Part shown: positions 5,300-10,715 of the stretch, piece by piece
How the letters are laid out: the number at the start of each line of letters is the position of its first letter
How positions within the stretch are numbered: position 1 is the stretch's first letter
Source: Nitrososphaerota archaeon
GTDB taxonomy: Archaea; Thermoproteota; Nitrososphaeria; Nitrososphaerales; UBA183
DNA length: 10,715 nt
Reading direction: 5' to 3'
Assembly (NCBI GenBank): GCA_029785685.1
Contig: JAFLZE010000031.1
Coordinates: 1-10,715 of the forward strand
The notes under the pieces: generated by a model
The model's input: the letters and a program-made list of their open reading frames with translations, nothing else
Told to the model about the DNA's origin: nothing
Databases searched by the model: none
Translations under genes and position numbers: made by a program

Positions 5300-5322
5300 C
5301 TACCAATCGGTGTCAAGAGGAC

Positions 5323-7155
5323 ATGCGCTTCAGAGCCCACTCTCGAGACGAGCAGCATGTATTCTTCACGTTGGAACTCGTGGGAGCGAGAAGCGTCGGG
5401 ACAGATTTCATAAGTGGCGGTCTAAGAGACTACGCAGCATCGACATCCGGGGGGTATGTCCTGACCGCGAAGGGGGAACACACCACCGACCCAAAGAAGC
5501 TCATCAATTGCATCAGGAAGGAGGTCGAGAGGCTTACGGGCCGGCCCCCGGCGGCGATGCCGCCAGGGCACGCTTCGGGGATCATCGAATTCAGGTTCGA
5601 TGCGAATCTCTCAGAGTCAGAAATCGTCAGCGCCGTCTCATCTGTGATCAGTCAAGCGGAATTACATCGCGAAGAGATCAATCGGGCTGAGCCTCCGCAA
5701 GCGGCCGTCAGAGAGCCTCCGATCGCCGACGATCCCATCCCTACGGAGCGCGTCCATAACGGCATGGAGAGCGAAGGACCCCTGCACTTCCGCCGTGCGA
5801 GGGAATCTAGCCCGAACCAGAGGCGTTCTGGGAGGCGGATGAAGGTACGGAAAGCCTACGTCTATCTGGGCTTGTTGATTGTCACATTCGCACTAGGCCT
5901 TGAATCGACGCCGGGCATGAACCTGGCTGCGCTGGCTCTAATGTCCTTGGTCTTCTCTGCCATGATTTTCGGGTCGTCTTTTGCAATCTTCCGCCTATTG
6001 AAGGGAAACGCCGGCGCCAAAGTAGTCGGGGTTTTCATTCTGCTTATTCTGGCCGGAGCGGCGTATCAGAACCAGGCGGCTCTGAGTGGGCTGACGATAT
6101 CAGGTGTGTTCCAGTCGGGAGAGTCTGCTATCAGTAACCTGGCGTCTTCGTACTCCCCACCGGCACCCTCGAACTGGTTAGTTGCCAACCCCTCCTTCGA
6201 GAACGGAAGCGCCAGGATAGACTACCCGCCAGATTACGGGGCCCTCGCCAACTTCACGCTCGCGCTGATAAACAAGGACAGAGCCTCCGCCGGCGTAGGT
6301 CCGGTGTCGCTGAGCCCCATCCCCTCCGGGCAGCAGCATGCGGACTCATTGGACTATTATGGCACAATCGGCCACTGGGACGTCCAGGGGTACAAGCCGT
6401 ACATGAGATACACACTGCTCGGCGGGACGGGGTACGTTGCCGAGAACGCAGCGTTGGGTTACTGCACCGATTCGGCGCCGTCGTCAACCATGGTCACGCC
6501 CACCCAATGCAACACTCAAACTATCGAGAACGCGCTGAACGGCTCCGAGTACAGCATGATGTACGCAGATGCTACGTGCTGCAACAACGGCCACCGGGAC
6601 AACATCCTCAATCCGTCTCACAACCGGGTCTCAATCGGGATAGCGTACAACTCGACTACCGACGCTGTTTACCTGGTGGAAGACTTCGAAGATTACTACT
6701 TCAACTCGTTCTCGCTCCAGGTGTCTGGCGGTGTGGTTACGCTCCAGGGCTCGACGTCGGAGGACCTCACGGGATGGACGGGGAGCTCGTCAGGCGCCTT
6801 GATTTCCGTCTACTATGATCCTTTGCCAGCCGGCATCCCCACTAGTGAATTGTCATATTCCCCGTCGTGCTCTCAGTTCAACGAGCTCAACGAGCCGCCT
6901 TCATGCCAGTACCAGGGAGCATACAACGCGGGCCAGCAGATCTCCACGGTCTTGGCGCCCTGCCCGGCGGGGTACACGTGCGGATCAGGGAACTTCATCT
7001 ATGCTGAGACCTGGCAAGAAGGCTCAGGGAGCTTCAGAATTGTGTTCTCGTTGAGCGCGCTCGAATCGGCTCATGGGACCGGAGTGTACACCCTGTATCT
7101 ATGGCCAGCGGGAGACTCGGGAGAGCCAATCACTAGCTTGTCGGTTTTTGCTTGA
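5323..7155 (+). CDS. Membrane-anchored CAP/SCP-domain protein (610 aa)
   Basis: ATG 5323 is chosen because AGAGG (5316-5320) precedes it and the conserved-looking sequence begins there; the frame is open back to 5221, but that part is integrase debris. Residues 1-120 form a small alpha/beta domain of unknown type, followed by a charged linker (121-175). Three membrane helices follow at about 177-194, 200-224 and 231-250. The C-terminal half, outside the cell if topology is as drawn, contains a CAP domain (about 303-458). Its expected pocket residues are His351 (GHWD), Glu374 (AENAA), His424 (GHRDNIL) and Glu453 (VEDF). A Cys-containing beta-rich extension follows (461-610). CAP proteins act in cell-surface or lipid-related roles and are expanded in Thaumarchaeota. 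The gene is probably host DNA flanking the decayed element. Confidence 0.85.
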   Translation: MRFRAHSRDEQHVFFTLELVGARSVGTDFISGGLRDYAASTSGGYVLTAKGEHTTDPKKLINCIRKEVERLTGRPPAAMPPGHASGIIEFRFDANLSESEIVSAVSSVISQAELHREEINRAEPPQAAVREPPIADDPIPTERVHNGMESEGPLHFRRARESSPNQRRSGRRMKVRKAYVYLGLLIVTFALGLESTPGMNLAALALMSLVFSAMIFGSSFAIFRLLKGNAGAKVVGVFILLILAGAAYQNQAALSGLTISGVFQSGESAISNLASSYSPPAPSNWLVANPSFENGSARIDYPPDYGALANFTLALINKDRASAGVGPVSLSPIPSGQQHADSLDYYGTIGHWDVQGYKPYMRYTLLGGTGYVAENAALGYCTDSAPSSTMVTPTQCNTQTIENALNGSEYSMMYADATCCNNGHRDNILNPSHNRVSIGIAYNSTTDAVYLVEDFEDYYFNSFSLQVSGGVVTLQGSTSEDLTGWTGSSSGALISVYYDPLPAGIPTSELSYSPSCSQFNELNEPPSCQYQGAYNAGQQISTVLAPCPAGYTCGSGNFIYAETWQEGSGSFRIVFSLSALESAHGTGVYTLYLWPAGDSGEPITSLSVFA

Positions 7156-7274
7156 GGAGGTAGAATTTGTAATGCGCATGGGAATCCAAGCCGCATTCGT
7201 AATCGGTAAAAGTGGTCCGACTGCTTAACCTGGCTGTCAACTTCGAAACACTAATTCCACACTCATAGTCATTA

Positions 7275-8045
7275 TCATAACAGGCTCAGTTCTTCGAGAG
7301 CTTTCTTCTTCGCGTGCTTGTCCACACCATTGCTTTCAGACCTGAAACGCAGACTAAATTCACCAGAAGTCTTATCGATGATATACGCCCCCGCTCTAGC
7401 TCCCTTCAACTTCTCAATGACTTTCGACTCCGCGTCAGAGACTTGGCCATATTTCTTGCCCGCTTCAAGGATTAACCCTGGGGTCGCTATCAAGTACACT
7501 TCTTCTGAGAACTTATGGAAGTCATCCGCTTGGTTGAGAAAGCGGTCAAATGCGGCTGGATTTGTCTTCGCGTCAAGTGACAGAATCTTGGTGCCTGTCA
7601 GGCCTCTCTTCGCTACTGTGAAGTCCGCGAACCTTACGAACTTGCTACGAACGTTGGAGGTGTCGAAAACCTCTTCGGACTTGTACTTGCTCTTTAAGAA
7701 TCTTAGGATTGCGGGGTAGAGGGTCTTCTCTTCGTCCGCATGACCGAAGACGTAATTGAATTTCTTTCTAGGTAGCTTGATTGAAGCAAGAGTATCCAAG
7801 ATAACTTCTTCCCATCCAAGCTTGTTGAACTTCGGCAACTTTCCAGCGCATTGTTCTGCAAGTGACTTGAGTTGCTTGAGCTTCCCATTCTGTTTGAATT
7901 TCAGATATGCTTTGAACTTCAGATGCGCGTCGGCCGAAGAGAAATAGTCTGCACACAGAGCCTTGTAAGCATCGGCATCGACTCCGAGTTTTGTAATTCG
8001 GTTGGCAATGTCCTCAAACTGCAAGGAAGCGAAATCGAAGCCCAA
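7275..8045 (-). CDS. Putative PD-(D/E)xK-fold protein (256 aa)
   Basis: The start is TTG at 8045: a TGA lies two codons upstream, and a TATA box (8070-8084) sits 28-31 bases before it, fitting leaderless transcription. The N-terminal half (1-100) is helical and lysine-rich (KFKAYLKFKQNGKLKQLK). The C-terminal half has RFADFTV (Asp141), then ILSLDAKTNP (Asp158-Ala-Lys160), then FLNQADDFHKFSEEVYLIATPG. The spacing Asp-x16-Asp-x-Lys with a following Gln-bearing helix is that of a PD-(D/E)xK nuclease core. Sequence outside the motif is not recognised. It could be a restriction-like nuclease or a repair protein, or a nuclease fold used only for binding. The neighbouring genes on the same strand also include a nuclease-like domain, so a defence role is possible. 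It ends convergent with the CAP gene. Confidence 0.7.
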   Translation of the reverse strand: MGFDFASLQFEDIANRITKLGVDADAYKALCADYFSSADAHLKFKAYLKFKQNGKLKQLKSLAEQCAGKLPKFNKLGWEEVILDTLASIKLPRKKFNYVFGHADEEKTLYPAILRFLKSKYKSEEVFDTSNVRSKFVRFADFTVAKRGLTGTKILSLDAKTNPAAFDRFLNQADDFHKFSEEVYLIATPGLILEAGKKYGQVSDAESKVIEKLKGARAGAYIIDKTSGEFSLRFRSESNGVDKHAKKKALEELSLL

Positions 8046-8069
8046 CCATCAAACATGTGCTACCGCCGT

Positions 8070-8084
8070 CTTATATGCTTAAAG
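8070..8084 (-). promoter_or_regulatory. TATA box for the 256-aa gene
   Basis: The minus strand reads TTTAAGCATATAAG, centred about 29 bases upstream of the TTG at 8045. Spacing matches a leaderless archaeal promoter and supports the TTG as the true start. It also shows that the 256-aa gene can be transcribed apart from the operon upstream. Confidence 0.55.
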
Positions 8085-8189
8085 AATCATGAACATGGTG
8101 AGGTTTATCTTGAGGATCTCCCCATCTGGCCCGAACCACCTTCACGACCGCATGGTGAGCTTCCTTGACTGCCGCCTTCGGGAGATGCG

Positions 8190-8756
8190 CTACGACTCCG
8201 CCTCTACAAGCTTGTTGTATTCCGTCTTGAGCCATCGGCCTACTCGCTCATCAAAACCCATTAACGCACGCACGTTCCGTCGCACCGATTCAACATCAGC
8301 GGAAGTCAACTTCGCTTCCACCGAGATCAAGCCGCTATCCCCTCCCACGAACTTTGCATTGCAAGAATATTTCTTGTTGACATCTGCCAGCACTCGATCT
8401 GCCTCGTCGAGAAGAGCCACTATTGCAGGGATTCGTTTTTCAAATCTGTGGCGGACATCGCTTTCTACGAGGTTGGGCATTGCTTTTACAAGCCTCTTTC
8501 GTCCCACCTGTCCGGGATAGTCGAATTCAATCCTCCTCCTCACGTCGAGGAACACCGATGTCTCCAACGTTAGCACGCCGCCTTTCTCCGAGGCGCTGTC
8601 AACCCATCCCTTCCCTTCTCCGAGGGGAAGGTGGACCAACCACGAGGTTCCGTCTTTGTGAACGAGTTCTGAAGCTCGTTTCAAGACGTAATTGTCGCTG
8701 GTTTCCTCCTCAAGCAGACGTTTGATGTTTTCGCCGTTTACAACCTGTTTCTGCAT
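8190..8756 (-). CDS. Protein of unknown function (188 aa)
   Basis: ATG 8756 follows the stop of the upstream large gene after 3 bases, so the two form an operon. The protein has no signal peptide or membrane helix. Residues 1-35 are helical (NGENIKRLLEEETSDNYVLK). Residues 36-80 look beta-rich (SWLVHLPLGEGKGW, then GGVLTLETSVFLDV). Residues 95-125 are a helix-rich part with VRHRFEKRIPAIVALLDEAD, and a conserved-looking FVGGDSGLISVEAKLTSADV precedes a final helix. The phrase SVEAK resembles the E-x-K of nuclease folds, but no partner Asp is placed convincingly, so I do not call a nuclease. No family is recognised. Partnership with the large upstream protein is the best clue to function. Confidence 0.65.
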   Translation of the reverse strand: MQKQVVNGENIKRLLEEETSDNYVLKRASELVHKDGTSWLVHLPLGEGKGWVDSASEKGGVLTLETSVFLDVRRRIEFDYPGQVGRKRLVKAMPNLVESDVRHRFEKRIPAIVALLDEADRVLADVNKKYSCNAKFVGGDSGLISVEAKLTSADVESVRRNVRALMGFDERVGRWLKTEYNKLVEAES

Positions 8757-8759
8757 CTT

Positions 8760-10715
8760 CTAGGCTCTCCTGGATTTGATGTACTTGAGGTATATAACGC
8801 CCTTGCCCTCTCTGTACGACCAATGAACCTGCATTGCGATTCCTCCAGCTATTTCTCTTCCAACCTTTTCTTCCAGCATTGCGAGACGTTCCTCGCTCCC
8901 TAGAATAGCTTGGACATCGGCTTCGCCTCTTGCCATGCCCTTGTACGACTCTCGCCAGTGTTTGACCATCACAAGGACAGCTTGTTTGTCTTTCTCGCAG
9001 ATTAAGTCAGGACCCTTCCTCTCAGACACATGCGTTTTGGAGAAAATTGGCTCACCTACTGGCTCCTTTGCTGCTATCTCGAACCCCGATTTCCGAAACA
9101 CAATCTCTGCCACGGACTGCCCGATGTCTCCAATGTGGATTCTCCGTTCGCTTTTGGACGAAGCCATGCGCCAGTACTCCCAGGCAACAGCTTGATTCTG
9201 AGAAGACAAATCAATTTTCACGGTGCTGGTATTGAAATCCAAGGGCCTGTCGATTCTCACTCCAGTCGAATCGATTTCCACCCTGTGCACTTCGAGTGAT
9301 TGGCGCTCGAGTCTGCCAATGGGGACCAGTTTGACATGAGGAAACTTATCGCTCGCGGTCCGTCTATATTCGAACTTGTAGGAGTTTCCTTCGACCCTCA
9401 GGGACTCAACCTGCGAATGGTCTCGCAATCGGAAGTCGAAACTATCCGACGACCTCGCAATCTTCACTTGCCCCACTCCCGCAAGTTCTCCGTCCAGAAC
9501 CGCCTTGCCTTCACGAGACCTGAGCGCGAAGTTGTTGAACTTCAACTGGCCAGTCTCGACCCCCAACGAGAGGCGCCCTTCGTTCTCTATCAGCCGAGTA
9601 GCCTCCATCCCTTTTGGCGGGTTCCCGTTGTACTCTTCTGCGAATGACTTGGGGAGAAGAGGTTCGATCCTCTTGATTCTAACTCCCTCCCCGATTTCAG
9701 CTCCCATATGGCGGAGGTCTAGGTAGGTCTTCTGCTGCCCGGCCATGTGGTTACAATAGATGACATAATCCCTCGCCTGTTCCTTCTCTCTAGTCAGCTT
9801 CACTTCGAACACACCCTCTTTTATGCTGTCAGGAAACTTGGAGCCCGGCACAATCAGCATGGGCGATCCCATGTGCTCCACAACTCGCCGAACCGCATCA
9901 GACTCGCCACCGCGCTCCTGGCGAGAAGGCCTATCCACTCCTTCAGGAGGTGGGCCCCTCCCTTGTTGAATCACCACAAGGCGACTGCCCTCTTGGCTAT
10001 AGCGCACCACCTCGCCGACGGCCTGATTGAGAGGGAGAGGTGTGCTTCCCCTATCCTCAACCACGGCAGTAGCGTTTTCTTTGAAATTCACGTCACGCTC
10101 ACGCACTGATTCGCCAGACCCAGAAAGCGAAACCGCACTCGGGGCGAACACCCCAACTGTTTGCAAACGTTGCAAACCCGGCGTTTCCGCCTGTTCTTCC
10201 CTCTCATGCCCGGGGCTAGCATGCTCGATCACAAGCACCTGGCCGTCGTTTCTGGTGTAACTCTCTGACTGTGATTGGGAAGGCTTGCCCTGTTCGATTA
10301 CAAGTGGCTTCTCCACCTCAGCCTGGGTCCCCGCACCGCTCTCTTGGACGGGCTTGGGTTGCTCGGAATGCTGGGACTCGCCTTCGACAGGTGGATTCTC
10401 GGCGCCGGCTTCTGATCGTCCGTCCTTGACCTCTTCCTCGTCCTTTGCATCAGCTGCCTCGGCCGGGACCTTACCACTCCCTTTCTCCTGACCCTTGGCC
10501 TCCTCCCCTTCTTCGCTCCCCTTGTCAGGGCCATCTACCGTCTTGGTGTCCTCCTTGCCGGGCCCTGCCTCCGCCTGGGCCCCGCCAGCATCCAGCTCGC
10601 CCTTCTCTTGGTCCTTCCCCACCTCGGCCGCTTCGCCCTTCGCATCGACGGCCTTCTCTCCTTCCTCTCCTTTCTCGCGAGCTCCTGCGCCCTTCCCGTC
10701 CTCCTTGCCCGCTAT
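8760..10715 (-). CDS. Large protein with disordered N-terminus and nuclease-like C-terminus (5' end outside window)
   Basis: The frame is open to the window edge. A GTG at 10622 is not convincing as the start, because 31 more codons upstream have the same K/E/G/A composition, so at least 651 residues are visible. Numbering from that GTG, residues 1-100 are low-complexity and charged, certainly disordered. Short motifs LVIEQGKPSQ (107), LVIEHASPGH (130) and VVIQQGRGPP (216) recur in the disordered part. A folded, beta-rich region follows (about 245-535). The C-terminal 84 residues open with GPDLICEKDKQAVLVMVKHW, the layout of a PD-(D/E)xK core (Asp539, Lys554) but with Met where Glu is usual, so catalysis may be lost. 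There is no signal peptide or membrane helix in the visible part. It heads the operon with the 188-aa gene. Confidence 0.75.
   Translation of the reverse strand: MAGKEDGKGAGAREKGEEGEKAVDAKGEAAEVGKDQEKGELDAGGAQAEAGPGKEDTKTVDGPDKGSEEGEEAKGQEKGSGKVPAEAADAKDEEEVKDGRSEAGAENPPVEGESQHSEQPKPVQESGAGTQAEVEKPLVIEQGKPSQSQSESYTRNDGQVLVIEHASPGHEREEQAETPGLQRLQTVGVFAPSAVSLSGSGESVRERDVNFKENATAVVEDRGSTPLPLNQAVGEVVRYSQEGSRLVVIQQGRGPPPEGVDRPSRQERGGESDAVRRVVEHMGSPMLIVPGSKFPDSIKEGVFEVKLTREKEQARDYVIYCNHMAGQQKTYLDLRHMGAEIGEGVRIKRIEPLLPKSFAEEYNGNPPKGMEATRLIENEGRLSLGVETGQLKFNNFALRSREGKAVLDGELAGVGQVKIARSSDSFDFRLRDHSQVESLRVEGNSYKFEYRRTASDKFPHVKLVPIGRLERQSLEVHRVEIDSTGVRIDRPLDFNTSTVKIDLSSQNQAVAWEYWRMASSKSERRIHIGDIGQSVAEIVFRKSGFEIAAKEPVGEPIFSKTHVSERKGPDLICEKDKQAVLVMVKHWRESYKGMARGEADVQAILGSEERLAMLEEKVGREIAGGIAMQVHWSYREGKGVIYLKYIKSRRA

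Noticed and set aside
5221..5322. Upstream extension of the CAP protein by 34 residues
   Set aside because: This DNA is the integrase remnant on the other strand, and the better start with AGAGG is at 5323.
7172..7228. 18-residue frame after the CAP gene, preceded by GAGGAGG
   Set aside because: Very short and no other support; the purine run may be part of the CAP stop-codon context.
8089..8520. Plus-strand 143-residue frame beginning MNMVRFILRI
   Set aside because: Mostly antisense to the 188-aa gene; its first part lies only about 15 bases from the TATA box, too close for a leaderless start.

Overview
The window looks archaeal, most likely Thaumarchaeota/Nitrososphaeria-like, although the lineage is an inference. 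The reasons are: the wording of the 23S rRNA 3' region; TATA-like boxes about 25-30 bases upstream of start codons with no Shine-Dalgarno sequence (leaderless style); several TTG starts; an SSV-type integrase N-terminal fragment reading into a tRNA-like sequence; and a CAP/SCP-domain membrane protein. Base composition is near 50% GC.

Region 1 (1-1306) is the 3' end of a 23S rRNA gene (exon 880-1306). It is preceded by what reads as the 3' half of a group I intron ending at G879, exactly at the known LSU site after position 2500 (E. coli numbering). The 5' exon is not in the window, so bases 1-879 are probably all intron. Instead of a homing endonuclease, this stretch carries two plausible small genes on the opposite strand: a 47-residue cysteine-rich protein and a 34-residue single-helix membrane peptide.

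Region 2 (about 1343-5299) reads as a decayed integrated element of about 4 kb. At its left edge is a tRNA-like sequence without a D arm (1343-1399), overlapped antisense by an integrase N-terminal fragment (1353-1604). Then come short repeats, a GC-rich hairpin cluster, a frameshifted gene remnant, a ribbon-helix-helix regulator with operator-like repeats (2350-2505) and a 323-residue membrane-associated protein on the minus strand. Divergent from the latter is an Mrr-type restriction endonuclease broken by one in-frame TAG (3534-4421), overlapping by one base a two-helix membrane protein with a HEPN-type RNxxxH motif (4421-5062). The region closes with a degraded C-terminal end of a tyrosine recombinase on the minus strand (about 5063-5299). 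Both integrase pieces have the strand and order expected of an element that splits its own integrase on insertion.

Region 3 (5323-7155) is a large membrane protein with an N-terminal soluble domain, three membrane helices and an extracellular CAP domain.

Region 4 (7275-10715, all minus strand) holds a 256-residue protein with a PD-(D/E)xK-like nuclease motif under its own leaderless promoter. Upstream is a two-gene operon: a large protein with a disordered K/E/G-rich N-terminus running off the window edge and a nuclease-like C-terminus lacking the expected Glu, followed after 3 bases by a 188-residue protein of unknown function.

The most interesting material is the possible restriction/HEPN defence cassette inside the decayed element, the in-frame amber codon in Mrr, and the antisense small genes within the rRNA intron.
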